Shown here one piece after another: positions 29,064-40,225 of a stretch of 64,000 nucleotides of DNA. Numbering within the stretch: the stretch's first letter is position 1; every line of letters starts with the position of its first letter. A program made the position numbers and the translations under genes. Source of the DNA: BRH-c25 sp012519325 (GTDB lineage Bacteria > Bacillota > Clostridia > Lutisporales > Lutisporaceae); contig JBMNHZ010000010.1 of the NCBI GenBank assembly GCA_050950645.1, positions 1-64,000 on the forward strand, in the 5' to 3' direction. The notes beneath the pieces were generated by a model that worked only from the letters and a program-made list of their open reading frames with translations, had not been told where the DNA came from and ran no database searches.

Positions 29064-29779
29064 GTCAAACACTCTCAGATATATGTCGTCAATTAAGGCT
29101 TGCACATGTTGCAGAGGCAGTTCAGCTTCAAAAGGACGAACATGTTATACGTATAGCAGAGGAAATACTTAATGCCGAGTTGGAAGGCCGTAAACGTTCC
29201 AAACTCAATAAGTTGGTCCATCAGGCCATGTTTCCACATCTTAAGACTTTTGATGGATACCAATATGATAATATAGGCTTCCCAACCAGCTGCAACCGTG
29301 AAAAGCTACAATCCTTAGAGTGGATTAAAAAGAAAGAAAACGTATTGATGTTGGGTGCAGTCGGAACAGGGAAAACCCATATGGCCATAGCCCTTGGAGT
29401 ATCAGCTTGTCAACAAGGAATAGGAGTTCAATTCTATCGTGCAGCAGAACTTGTTGCAGTTCTACAGGAGAAGTTTGGTCAAGGACTGCTGACACGGTTT
29501 CAAGCCAAGCTTAGGAAGGCTGACCTTCTAATCCTTGATGAAGTTGGTTATGTTCCATTCAGTCAGACGGGATCAGAGCTTCTGTTCAATGTAATTGCAG
29601 ATTGTTATGAGCAGCAAAGCGTCATTGTAACTTCTAACCTGGAATTCGGCCAATGGACAAGTATATTTGGAGATAACAAGCTGACTGCAGCCTTGATAGA
29701 CCGACTAGTCCACCATGCACATATATTAACGTTTACCGGCGACAGCTTCAGATTAAAAGAAGCTATGAACAGGAACTAA
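29060..29779 (+). CDS. istB: IS21-family helper ATPase IstB
   Basis: This 239-residue AAA+ ATPase is related to DnaC and controls target choice and transposition with IstA. It has Walker A LGAVGTGKTHMAIALG (about 98-113), Walker B LLILDEVGYVPF and a sensor-like VIVTSNLEF. It overlaps istA by 4 bp. Full length and intact. The remaining 75 bp to the element end hold the right inverted repeat. Confidence 0.96.
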   Translation: MSQTLSDICRQLRLAHVAEAVQLQKDEHVIRIAEEILNAELEGRKRSKLNKLVHQAMFPHLKTFDGYQYDNIGFPTSCNREKLQSLEWIKKKENVLMLGAVGTGKTHMAIALGVSACQQGIGVQFYRAAELVAVLQEKFGQGLLTRFQAKLRKADLLILDEVGYVPFSQTGSELLFNVIADCYEQQSVIVTSNLEFGQWTSIFGDNKLTAALIDRLVHHAHILTFTGDSFRLKEAMNRN

Positions 29780-29817
29780 TACCTCAATAAAGTTGGCAAG
29801 TGTCATCTACACAAAAA

Positions 29818-29854
29818 AGCTGCCGATTTATACATTTTTCTATTGCCAAACACA
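29818..29854. repeat. IS21 right terminal inverted repeat
   Basis: It ends TGCCAAACACA. Its complement begins TGTGTTTGGCA, matching the left end with a few mismatches. Confidence 0.85.
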
Positions 29855-29860
29855 ACGCTC
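29855..29860. repeat. Right copy of the IS21 target-site duplication
   Basis: ACGCTC here repeats 27407-27412 and directly follows the element's terminal CA. Confidence 0.9.
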
Positions 29861-32800
29861 CCCTGTAGGGAGCGACTTTGTATCTAATTAAAAAAATATC
29901 CATACAAAAATTTCAATCCACGCTCCCCTGTAGGGAGCGACCAAAGGCGAATACATACCACAGTATAAACCAATAATTTCAATCCACGCTCCCCTGTAGG
30001 GAGCGACCCCCTGATAAGTTAATGTCGGCAGGAATGAAGTAATTTCAATCCACGCTCCCCTGTAGGGAGCGACACAACAACCGAAACCTTGCCAAGCTGG
30101 CACCTGGGATTTCAATCCACGCTCCCCTGTAGGGAGCGACGTAATTTTGCGTAGAAAGTGATATACTATAATCAAATTTCAATCCACGCTCCCCTGTAGG
30201 GAGCGACCAGAGGAAATACTAATACGGCTTATTGACTGGATATTTCAATCCACGCTCCCCTGTAGGGAGCGACAGATGGGACAAAGCAACAAAATTCCTT
30301 GAAGAAATTTCAATCCACGCTCCCCTGTAGGGAGCGACTTTATTTTTCTATAGTATAACATATACAAAATATATTTCAATCCACGCTCCCCTGTAGGGAG
30401 CGACTTCTTGGCTTTCCGGATAATATTTGGCAAATAAAATTTCAATCCACGCTCCCCTGTAGGGAGCGACCCAATGCAGGTGACTATGGTGCTGCCATAG
30501 TTGGGATTTCAATCCACGCTCCCCTGTAGGGAGCGACAGCAATGAAACGCCAAGCGACAAATGGAGGCAGATTTCAATCCACGCTCCCCTGTAGGGAGCG
30601 ACACAAGAGGTAATTAACTACTTTAAGTTTCCTGATATTTCAATCCACGCTCCCCTGTAGGGAGCGACGTAAATTGTATAAAACCTGTATGCAACCGACC
30701 AATTTCAATCCACGCTCCCCTGTAGGGAGCGACCACAATCCATACTAATTCTATGGCTGCAGGTGATTATTTCAATCCACGCTCCCCTGTAGGGAGCGAC
30801 CTCCAAGACTTATCGACAGAGTTAAAAGACGTTATGATTTCAATCCACGCTCCCCTGTAGGGAGCGACACTGGAGCAATCAGTGGGCAGGTAAGTATAAC
30901 CTTATTTCAATCCACGCTCCCCTGTAGGGAGCGACAAGATCTCCCTCTAGCGAGTGTTTTAAATACATTGATTTCAATCCACGCTCCCCTGTAGGGAGCG
31001 ACACAAGCGGGTAATGATAGTAAGTAGCGGATATAATTTCAATCCACGCTCCCCTGTAGGGAGCGACGTAGTCAAATGCTAAAAGGCGATTATGTAGGGA
31101 TATTTCAATCCACGCTCCCCTGTAGGGAGCGACGTTTTGCGTAGGTTGCTGCGTTAATGTAATCAAGATTTCAATCCACGCTCCCCTGTAGGGAGCGACG
31201 GAAAACGAAGGAATTATCATGTTTGAGGGTGTGATTTCAATCCACGCTCCCCTGTAGGGAGCGACTTGCTGAGTTTATGCACTTTGTCAGTACCATGTTA
31301 TTTCAATCCACGCTCCCCTGTAGGGAGCGACAATTAAAAAGAAGTTTGTTGATGATTTTAATTCTATTTCAATCCACGCTCCCCTGTAGGGAGCGACCCA
31401 GCGGACTTAATGATAATTGATGACCCTGTGAAATTTCAATCCACGCTCCCCTGTAGGGAGCGACGCGAATGTCTCGCTCTTTTTTTACGTCTGCTCGATA
31501 TTTCAATCCACGCTCCCCTGTAGGGAGCGACGTAAGTGGCGGCAGACAATGAAAGGTATTGGTGTATTTCAATCCACGCTCCCCTGTAGGGAGCGACCCT
31601 CTCACAGGTTATGCTGTACTGTGTAAGCTCCTATTTCAATCCACGCTCCCCTGTAGGGAGCGACCTATCCTCTGCTGCATATTGTGACATTCTTTTTTAT
31701 TTCAATCCACGCTCCCCTGTAGGGAGCGACCAACAGATGCAGACGGTTGTTACACCATCATATGATTTCAATCCACGCTCCCCTGTAGGGAGCGACTCGG
31801 AGTGGGTTGTCGAAAGTAATGCCTATGTAGAATTTCAATCCACGCTCCCCTGTAGGGAGCGACCCCCGCCGAGGAATAAACACCTTTCATGTAAGTAATT
31901 TCAATCCACGCTCCCCTGTAGGGAGCGACTTTTAAGAGCTAAGAAAAAAGGCGAAGTTTTTGATTTCAATCCACGCTCCCCTGTAGGGAGCGACCTATGG
32001 AATATGTTGCAGGAACTACGCCAGTAGATATTTCAATCCACGCTCCCCTGTAGGGAGCGACAAACCGTACACCGTCGGGTGGTGGTGACACATTAATTTC
32101 AATCCACGCTCCCCTGTAGGGAGCGACACAGACCCTGCGTTGGAAATCGTGGAGATAGACAATTTCAATCCACGCTCCCCTGTAGGGAGCGACAAGGTGT
32201 CGGCGAAGGTTTTACCGCTGAAATGCAATTTCAATCCACGCTCCCCTGTAGGGAGCGACTTATTTACAGAGTAAATTTCCGTACATTGCCGATATTTCAA
32301 TCCACGCTCCCCTGTAGGGAGCGACATAGATATAGACGATTTGGCAATCTCCATTGAAATTTCAATCCACGCTCCCCTGTAGGGAGCGACCTGAACCGTA
32401 TAAGTGTTATTTTTCACCCATGAGGATTTCAATCCACGCTCCCCTGTAGGGAGCGACTTATTATCCAGCAGAATTTACAGTAAGACGAAGTGATTTCAAT
32501 CCACGCTCCCCTGTAGGGAGCGACGTCACAACTTAATTATATTAATGACTTTCCACAAATTTCAATCCACGCTCCCCTGTAGGGAGCGACTTATGTATCT
32601 GTAACCTAATATATCAGCTTTATATTTCAATCCACGCTCCCCTGTAGGGAGCGACAGTTTTTTATCAGCACCAACCTTATACCCCATTGATTTCAATCCA
32701 CGCTCCCCTGTAGGGAGCGACTTTATGCAGTCAATGTATAGAGATTTTTTGGTAGATTTCAATCCACGCTCCCCTGTAGGGAGCGACATAAAAGACGTAT

Positions 32801-35800
32801 ACCATTGAAATATTTTAGAGTATTTCAATCCACGCTCCCCTGTAGGGAGCGACCAACCTATAGTATTAACTTTAGATACAATGGTAAAATTTCAATCCAC
32901 GCTCCCCTGTAGGGAGCGACTTTGCTTTGGTTGTTCTGGTTTACTTGCTTTTATATTTCAATCCACGCTCCCCTGTAGGGAGCGACTGGGCAAATTGGCA
33001 TTTAAACAATTTACATGCTGATTTCAATCCACGCTCCCCTGTAGGAGCGACTCATGAAATATTATTATGTAAGATTTTAGGCAAAATTTCAATCCACGCT
33101 CCCCTGTAGGGAGCGACTTATAAAATGAATTTAAAATTAAATGAATGGAATATTTCAATCCACGCTCCCCTGTAGGGAGCGACCTGGTAAAATCCGTTAA
33201 ATGTATTGTTTTTGGGGGATTTCAATCCACGCTCCCCTGTAGGGAGCGACCCGACACCGGATTTACCCCTGAATACCCGTTTGTGATTTCAATCCACGCT
33301 CCCCTGTAGGGAGCGACTTGCGATTATCGCTATAACTGCCTTGATTGCCGCAGATTTCAATCCACGCTCCCCTGTAGGGAGCGACTGATTTATTCTGGTT
33401 TGACTTTGAAACAGTTTTAATTTCAATCCACGCTCCCCTGTAGGGAGCGACACAAGATTCGTAGGGGTGAGATAGATATAAAGATTATTTCAATCCACGC
33501 TCCCCTGTAGGGAGCGACCAATCTTCAGGAATGAATCAGAATATCTTAGCAGCATTTCAATCCACGCTCCCCTGTAGGGAGCGACCCGAACAAATGGCAG
33601 CAGACAGAAGAAGGATATTATTTCAATCCACGCTCCCCTGTAGGGAGCGACTGTTAAACATGATGTGCAATAATTGTGCTTGTTTATTTCAATCCACGCT
33701 CCCCTGTAGGGAGCGACTGACGAAGTAATCGAAGAATATTGGGATATTGAGATTTCAATCCACGCTCCCCTGTAGGGAGCGACGCGAAAGGTATAGAAGA
33801 TATGAATCGGCAGAACAATTTCAATCCACGCTCCCCTGTAGGGAGCGACGTTCTGATGGTACTTGGGGATAGAGGCGGATGGTATTTCAATCCACGCTCC
33901 CCTGTAGGGAGCGACGCATAAAATTTTAAATTATGATAATATTATATATAATTTCAATCCACGCTCCCCTGTAGGGAGCGACTCCAAACCTACCTCGCAT
34001 TACGCATTCATCAGGGAATTTCAATCCACGCTCCCCTGTAGGGAGCGACCTTCGTCCAGCAGCACTACTTTTGGTTTGTTGTTATTTCAATCCACGCTCC
34101 CCTGTAGGGAGCGACTTCTTTAAGATATTTTTTGTCGATAGGTGTAGCAAATTTCAATCCACGCTCCCCTGTAGGGAGCGACTAATCTTCCGGAAGATGC
34201 AGAGCAGGTAACAGTAATTTCAATCCACGCTCCCCTGTAGGGAGCGACTGTTATAGTAATATGTTCCATCTGATTCCTCTGTATTTCAATCCACGCTCCC
34301 CTGTAGGGAGCGACGCCCGAAAGAAAATCACAGGCGGCAGACTTAATGATTTCAATCCACGCTCCCCTGTAGGGAGCGACACACATTCCATGATAAAAGC
34401 GAAGGAGTGATAATTTATTTCAATCCACGCTCCCCTGTAGGGAGCGACATAATAAAATAAACACTAAACAAATACTATAACAATTTCAATCCACGCTCCC
34501 CTGTAGGGAGCGACGCAACAACATAATAGTAGTATTTGAGAAGGTAAGAATTTCAATCCACGCTCCCCTGTAGGGAGCGACTAACCGTCTTCTTTTACAG
34601 CCTCTAAACATATTTCAATTTCAATCCACGCTCCCCTGTAGGGAGCGACTATAGTCACCCTTGTCATCACTATACTCTAGTGGATTTCAATCCACGCTCC
34701 CCTGTAGGGAGCGACTTTTGTGGTTGATATGGTAATGATAGGGTTTTCAATTTCAATCCACGCTCCCCTGTAGGGAGCGACTTAAACATGCTCATTTTAA
34801 CCTCTCCAATAGCTATTTCAATCCACGCTCCCCTGTAGGGAGCGACAATTTAAGCTAAATGATAGTCTAAATATTTTAGAAATTTCAATCCACGCTCCCC
34901 TGTAGGGAGCGACATGAAGGTGATACAACAAGCAGTGCCGTATGGTACATTTCAATCCACGCTCCCCTGTAGGGAGCGACAAGCTTTTCATTACAGTTAA
35001 CAGTGATGAGGAAGATTTCAATCCACGCTCCCCTGTAGGGAGCGACGTGTGCACCTAAAGAACATTTCAAGCTATAACTGATTTCAATCCACGCTCCCCT
35101 GTAGGGAGCGACCGTTGCGTGATAGAGAAGGAAAAGGACACAGCTTGATTTCAATCCACGCTCCCCTGTAGGGAGCGACGTGAACGCATAAATGGCTCAA
35201 GAAAAGGTAGTTAAGATTTCAATCCACGCTCCCCTGTAGGGAGCGACCTTAAAGTCAGAGAGTGGATGCAACCAATGTCTTATTTCAATCCACGCTCCCC
35301 TGTAGGGAGCGACTTGAAAGATTTTTGGAAGAAACCGATTATTAAAGAATTTCAATCCACGCTCCCCTGTAGGGAGCGACTAGAGTCAACTGTTGAGATA
35401 AATGAGCTTTATGGTATTTCAATCCACGCTCCCCTGTAGGGAGCGACTTGGTCTATATGAGGCTATAACAACTGGGATACTATTTCAATCCACGCTCCCC
35501 TGTAGGGAGCGACCCATGGAAATGCAGCAATAAAAACTGTGAATATATTTCAATCCACGCTCCCCTGTAGGGAGCGACCTCAAAACCTGTATCTTGACCT
35601 GGAAAGCGTCAAATTTCAATCCACGCTCCCCTGTAGGGAGCGACATAACAATTTCTATTTTAGCTCCAGCTTTTCCAATATTTCAATCCACGCTCCCCTG
35701 TAGGGAGCGACCCATTATTTAAATGGTTAAATCAATTTATAAATATTTCAATCCACGCTCCCCTGTAGGGAGCGACAGCTGCTTGACTTTAGGTATTTCA

Positions 35801-36908
35801 GCCTGGTAAAATTTCAATCCACGCTCCCCTGTAGGGAGCGACATCCTGCGCTGTAATGATGAGCTCAGCCAGTTCAGATTTCAATCCACGCTCCCCTGTA
35901 GGGAGCGACTTCACTGAATCACCCATCACGCTCATGTTCTGAAATTTCAATCCACGCTCCCCTGTAGGGAGCGACTTCAGTGGAAATACAATAGAAGCAG
36001 AGAATTGTCTAATTTCAATCCACGCTCCCCTGTAGGGAGCGACTTTAAAGATTGGAGGATTATACAATGATTATAACCATTTCAATCCACGCTCCCCTGT
36101 AGGGAGCGACGCAGCCAGTGATATCCAACAACGTAATATACACAGATTTCAATCCACGCTCCCCTGTAGGGAGCGACTGGTATTCTCTTGCTGCAACACT
36201 CACTATTTATATTTCAATCCACGCTCCCCTGTAGGGAGCGACTTATTGCGAAGGATGCCTCAAATGTTACAAACATATTTCAATCCACGCTCCCCTGTAG
36301 GGAGCGACATAATTAAAATAAGTTAATGAAGGGAAAATTATATATTTCAATCCACGCTCCCCTGTAGGGAGCGACATGAAGCCACGTATAGCCAGCATAT
36401 ATCCAGTGGGATTTCAATCCACGCTCCCCTGTAGGGAGCGACTCAATTGTAACAATGGTAGTAAATGGCAATAAAAATTTCAATCCACGCTCCCCTGTAG
36501 GGAGCGACGTCTAACACTGCAGAATTCTGAGCACTTTCATCAATTTCAATCCACGCTCCCCTGTAGGGAGCGACAAGAAAAAGCGCATCATTTCTATTTT
36601 ATCAGATGTATTTCAATCCACGCTCCCCTGTAGGGAGCGACTTGGGATGTTAATGACATCTACGAGAAAATGTATATTTCAATCCACGCTCCCCTGTAGG
36701 GAGCGACTTGTTTGTCATCAGCACGGGAAAGATAATGGAGATATTTCAATCCACGCTCCCCTGTAGGGAGCGACCTGGTGTCACACCAGACCAGGGTAAG
36801 GGTACTTAAATTTCAATCCACGCTCCCCTGTAGGGAGCGACCTGGAATTTATGCTTATCAAACCCATCTTAAATAAATTTCAATCCACGCTCCCCTGTAG
36901 GGAGCGAC
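29861..36908 (-). CRISPR. Type I-C CRISPR array, leader-proximal segment (106 full repeats plus the right half of the split repeat)
   Basis: The right half of the split repeat occupies 29861-29876. By hand count 106 further repeats follow, from 29910 to 36908. Almost all look identical, with a CGCTCCC...GGGAGCG stem and spacers of about 33-36 bp. The repeat at 33021 is 31 bp because one G is missing. The newest repeat (36877-36908) touches the leader, and cas2 ends 166 bp beyond. Open frames across the array only reflect the repeat and are not genes. With the distal segment there are about 127 repeats and 126 spacers. Confidence 0.98.
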
Positions 36909-37074
36909 AGCAAAAATGAACAAAAATATATGTTTTTTATTAAATTTTTGTTCATTTTTTAATTCTTGAATATAAAAACGATTACTCCTATTAATAAATT
37001 TACAAATTATGTATATTTTTCTCTGGATTTATGGTGCGAAACCTTCAGACATTTATGTTTGCTATATATTCGCA
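36909..37074 (-). promoter_or_regulatory. CRISPR leader, AT-rich with a 16-bp inverted repeat
   Basis: This 166-bp AT-rich stretch lies between cas2 and the first repeat, on the side where cas1-cas2 lie and repeats are most uniform. It should hold the array promoter and the spacer-integration signals. A perfect inverted repeat (36912-36927 AAAAATGAACAAAAAT, complement at 36944-36959, 16-bp loop) begins three bases from the first repeat. Confidence 0.8.
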
Positions 37075-37365
37075 CTAAATTATAAGAGTATCTTCTACAT
37101 TGAAGGATGCTTTTGCGCCTATATGCTCAACCTTGCCTTTATAATTATTTCCAAGATAATAAAACCTCAAACTGTCTTTATCCTTATCAATAATCTGTTC
37201 AAGCTTATGCTTTACCTCACGGCATTTAGCCGCATCCATTACACATTCAAAAACTGAATTCTGAACACGTTGTCCATAGTTCTTACATTGTTTTGCAACC
37301 TGATGCAAACGTTTTCTTCCCTGTGGAGTTTCTGTATTTACATCATAAGTTATAAGCACTAGCAT
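37075..37365 (-). CDS. cas2: CRISPR-associated protein Cas2
   Basis: This 96-residue protein joins Cas1 in the spacer-integration complex. It begins MLVLITYDVNTET with the conserved Asp after a first beta strand. The start is the ATG at 37363-37365, 8 bp after the cas1 stop and behind GTAGGTGATG. A longer in-frame reading upstream is inside cas1 and not supported. It is the last cas gene, followed by the leader. Confidence 0.95.
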   Translation of the reverse strand: MLVLITYDVNTETPQGRKRLHQVAKQCKNYGQRVQNSVFECVMDAAKCREVKHKLEQIIDKDKDSLRFYYLGNNYKGKVEHIGAKASFNVEDTLII

Positions 37366-37373
37366 TTCATCAC

Positions 37374-38405
37374 CTACTTCCACATAAACGGCGGATATCC
37401 ATCCAAATCGCCTCGGATAAATCTGGCTAACAGCATTGCCTGCGTATAAGGGACAAGTCCCCATTCTATTTTTCCCTGCAAGAATGGATGTGTAATTGTC
37501 TCTTGCTTTCTTCTTTGCCATGCCCTCAAGATTGTTTTTCTTGTATCATCCTCCATAATAACCGCGCCATTTTCCTTTTTAGTAAAGCCCGATGAATTTA
37601 CTTCCTTTTTGTTGATTAATGATATAACAAACCTATCTGCATGAACAGGCCGCAATTCCTCCATCATATCAAGAGCAAGAGATACCCGTCCCGGCCTATC
37701 CCGGTGCAAAAAACCTACATAAGGATCTAACCCGACTGTTTCCAGTGCTGCTGCAACATCATGGGCCAAGAGAGTATACACAAATGACAGCATGGCGTTA
37801 ACATTGTCAAGAGGAGGCCGCTTATTGCGACAGTGAAAATAGAAGGATTCCTTTTGCTGAAGGATTAAGTCGTCAAATACTCGAAAATACTGTGATGCCG
37901 CTTCTCCCTCAGCTCCTCGAAGCTGTTCCAGATCTTCACTTTTTGCAGCTAATTTCAGAGAATTCGCAAGTATCTTAGAAACTCCTTTTAGCTTATCTAC
38001 ATCAAGCCTTAATGCATAATCACGGGTTGCACGCTCTATAACCCAACGGCTATTAAAAATCTTTCCTATGATAAAGTTTCTGGCAATCTTCACACTTTCT
38101 TCCTGACTATCTGAAAGTCTGTATTGGGCTTTTCTCAAAGTAACATTTCCCCTGACCTCACCTACAACCCTTGCGAGAAACTTCCCGCTCTGTTTCATAA
38201 AGCTCAATGCTATATTACGCTTTGCACAAGCACCCATCAATGCCGGGCTTGCTCCAGTATAGCCAAAAGCAACAATGCCCTCAAGGTTATGCAACGGAAT
38301 CCTTGATACTTCCTCTTCATCTTTCAAAATTACAATGTTTTCTCCATCAAGTGATAAATAAGTATCCGGAGATGTGACATAGAGTGTATTCAATAGCTTT
38401 CTCAT
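37374..38405 (-). CDS. cas1: CRISPR-associated endonuclease Cas1 (type I-C)
   Basis: This 343-residue metal-dependent integrase inserts new spacers. Expected acidic and histidine residues are visible in RGAEGEAASQYF (Glu, about 166), GFLHRDRPGRVSLALDMMEE (His and Asp/Glu, about 234-250). The N-terminal beta domain starts MRKLLNTLYVTSPDTYLSL. Its ATG overlaps the cas4 stop (ATGA). Full length, no defects seen. Confidence 0.96.
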   Translation of the reverse strand: MRKLLNTLYVTSPDTYLSLDGENIVILKDEEEVSRIPLHNLEGIVAFGYTGASPALMGACAKRNIALSFMKQSGKFLARVVGEVRGNVTLRKAQYRLSDSQEESVKIARNFIIGKIFNSRWVIERATRDYALRLDVDKLKGVSKILANSLKLAAKSEDLEQLRGAEGEAASQYFRVFDDLILQQKESFYFHCRNKRPPLDNVNAMLSFVYTLLAHDVAAALETVGLDPYVGFLHRDRPGRVSLALDMMEELRPVHADRFVISLINKKEVNSSGFTKKENGAVIMEDDTRKTILRAWQRRKQETITHPFLQGKIEWGLVPYTQAMLLARFIRGDLDGYPPFMWK

Positions 38406-39073
38406 TCCTCCACCTCCGATAGGTTTTTATTGATATAATAGGCAGCGGAAGAATTTTTGCATAGTTTCGGTATGCAAATTTCATTAAGAGAACACGATTT
38501 ACAGCTTTTAGATGGCTTAGCTTTAGGTGTATGCCTCCTATCATAGAGCTCATGCATTTCTTTAGCAATTACTCTAACTCGATCACGCAGCGCTTCATTG
38601 AGTATAATTTTCAACCTGCGCTTGGTTTCTCCATAGAATAAAAAGGCTTCCGGGATTTCGCATAAAAGCATTTCTTCGAGACAAATAGCCTGGGCACATA
38701 GCTGCAGTACATCGGACTCGTCTTCTTTTGGTTTTCCTCTTTTATACTCTACTGGAACCGGTTTATATGTCCCATCTCTGCCAAATATGCTTATCCCCTC
38801 CGATGACCTATGAAATTCAACAACATCACAAGCTCCGGTCAAGCCTAAAGAAGTTGAGAAAATTCCCATGCCCCGAGAAATAATAAAATCCCCACGGGAT
38901 TCTTTTATAGTATTGTCATGGGTTTTCTCATGCAGAATTGCTCCCTCAATAGTACGTAGATTATCCCGCCACTGCTGCTCAATATGTATCAGTGCCCACT
39001 GGCGTTTACAGAATACAAAGTGTTGTATTCCGGATAGGAGTAGAAAGTCTTCCTCTTTATAATTAGTTTTCAT
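38402..39073 (-). CDS. cas4: CRISPR-associated exonuclease Cas4
   Basis: This 223-residue RecB-like nuclease trims and orients prespacers with Cas1-Cas2. An early cysteine lies in FVFCKRQWALIHIE (about 22), and three further cysteines cluster in CKSCSLNEICIPKLC near residue 192-206, giving a Fe-S site. The nuclease motif includes PVEYKRGKPKEDE with the conserved Glu and Lys. It abuts cas7 (stop at 39074) and overlaps cas1 by 4 bp. Confidence 0.95.
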   Translation of the reverse strand: MKTNYKEEDFLLLSGIQHFVFCKRQWALIHIEQQWRDNLRTIEGAILHEKTHDNTIKESRGDFIISRGMGIFSTSLGLTGACDVVEFHRSSEGISIFGRDGTYKPVPVEYKRGKPKEDESDVLQLCAQAICLEEMLLCEIPEAFLFYGETKRRLKIILNEALRDRVRVIAKEMHELYDRRHTPKAKPSKSCKSCSLNEICIPKLCKNSSAAYYINKNLSEVEE

Positions 39074-40225
39074 CTATACACCGAATGTTTTTAGCTGTAT
39101 ACCTTCAGGAAGTACAATTGATTTCTGTTCAGGTAATGGATAATAATCGTCAAAAGACCTTGGAGGATTAGACTGATTTTTTAATCCAGTACTAACTAAA
39201 TCAAACAACTTATGCGCATGGGCTTTACCTTTGCCTGTTTCATCATCATGACTAAAAATATATAGTCCTCTAAATCTAACCTCACCACTTGATGATGTGT
39301 GATGAACTTCAAACATGTTTTGTAAAGCATCCCATAGTATTTTTAAATCTTCATCTTTAACAGGGTTTTTAAAACCATCTTCCCCATTAATAAGTCTTTC
39401 TGCAAGTTTAGGATTGTAGAAACCATGTGCGCGGTATAGTCCATAATGAATAAAATGTTTACGCCCCATTTCAGTATCCTTTTTTCTTTTATCAGATTCC
39501 TTTGTAACTGCTATTCTTGTTATAGTAATATCTCTTGGAAAAATTGGTGATAATGTCCTTGCAAATGTTAACTGTAGTGGTCCTCTTATTTGTCCAGCAT
39601 TTGTCCCTGCAGTTAAAACGGCACCAAACATACGAATGTCATAATACTTTCTTACCATATAATTACTAATAACTTCTCTATCTTTTTTTGTTAACTCAGC
39701 TATTTCGCTATTCTTATCAACTATTTTTTCAATAAGTTTTTTGAAATTGTCTTCAATTTCTTTAGGCAATTCAATCTCTTCACCTTTAATCCTATTAATT
39801 ATTTCTGATTTTTGTTTATTCTTTGTTTTTTCTTCAAATCTATGTTTATATTCTACTATTCTATTTCCATCTACAATGCTTGTATCAAATATTGCACCTG
39901 CTTCGTCACAAACCCATTTCCATAACCCATCATCAATAATTTCAACTGCCGGTAATTCATATTTTAAATCAATAGCTGCCTTATTATAAAGAGTATTCAA
40001 TGCTTCTTTGCTTTGTATATAGATTTCCTTATTATAAAACATTGCTACGTAGTCACGAATTTTACGCTTCAACGATACATCAGTAACAAATCCATAATTT
40101 GTTTCCGGGTCAAAACGAGGCAAGTTACCTGCATCAGGATCACCATTTGGGTTTCCATCTGTTACATCAAAAAATAGCACAAAATCATGTCTTCTATTAG
40201 GGTTAAGATATAAATTATTATCCAT
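39074..40225 (-). CDS. cas7: Type I-C Cascade backbone protein Cas7 (Csd2), enlarged
   Basis: Cas7 subunits coat the crRNA spacer in Cascade. Family motifs are DVTDGNPNGDPDAGNLPR (about 20-37), VTDVSLKRKIRDYV, MFGAVLTAGTNAGQIRGPLQ (about 199-218) and LYRAHGFYNPKLA. Length is 383 residues, while I-C Cas7 proteins I know are nearer 280-300. The extra length is mostly a charged, Lys/Glu-rich stretch at about 115-190. It overlaps cas8c by 8 bp and abuts cas4. Reading is intact, so the insertion is real if the assembly is right. Confidence 0.93.
   Translation of the reverse strand: MDNNLYLNPNRRHDFVLFFDVTDGNPNGDPDAGNLPRFDPETNYGFVTDVSLKRKIRDYVAMFYNKEIYIQSKEALNTLYNKAAIDLKYELPAVEIIDDGLWKWVCDEAGAIFDTSIVDGNRIVEYKHRFEEKTKNKQKSEIINRIKGEEIELPKEIEDNFKKLIEKIVDKNSEIAELTKKDREVISNYMVRKYYDIRMFGAVLTAGTNAGQIRGPLQLTFARTLSPIFPRDITITRIAVTKESDKRKKDTEMGRKHFIHYGLYRAHGFYNPKLAERLINGEDGFKNPVKDEDLKILWDALQNMFEVHHTSSSGEVRFRGLYIFSHDDETGKGKAHAHKLFDLVSTGLKNQSNPPRSFDDYYPLPEQKSIVLPEGIQLKTFGV

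Larger units (their letters stand above)
27413..29854 (+). mobile_element. IS21-family insertion sequence inside a CRISPR repeat
   Basis: This 2442-bp element carries istA and istB and is bounded by TG...CA ends. The left end (from 27413) and the complement of the right end (to 29854) share TGT-T-TGGCA, AAAAAT and TCGGCA blocks over about 37 bp, an imperfect terminal inverted repeat. A 6-bp duplication, ACGCTC, flanks it. Both genes appear intact, so it may still be active. Its transcription runs opposite to the array. Confidence 0.95.

Noticed and set aside
26029..36067. Many open frames across the array encoding repeated peptides such as SLPTGERGLK or VAPYRGAWIE
   Set aside because: They are translations of the CRISPR repeat in different frames. 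There are no ribosome sites, and the peptides change only with each spacer.
37009..37257. An 82-codon frame on the plus strand over the leader and cas2
   Set aside because: It is antisense to cas2, composed mostly of AT-rich leader codons and lacks a ribosome site.
37366..37521. An extended cas2 start at 37521
   Set aside because: The extra 52 residues overlap cas1 in another frame. MLVLITYDVN is the normal Cas2 N-terminus.
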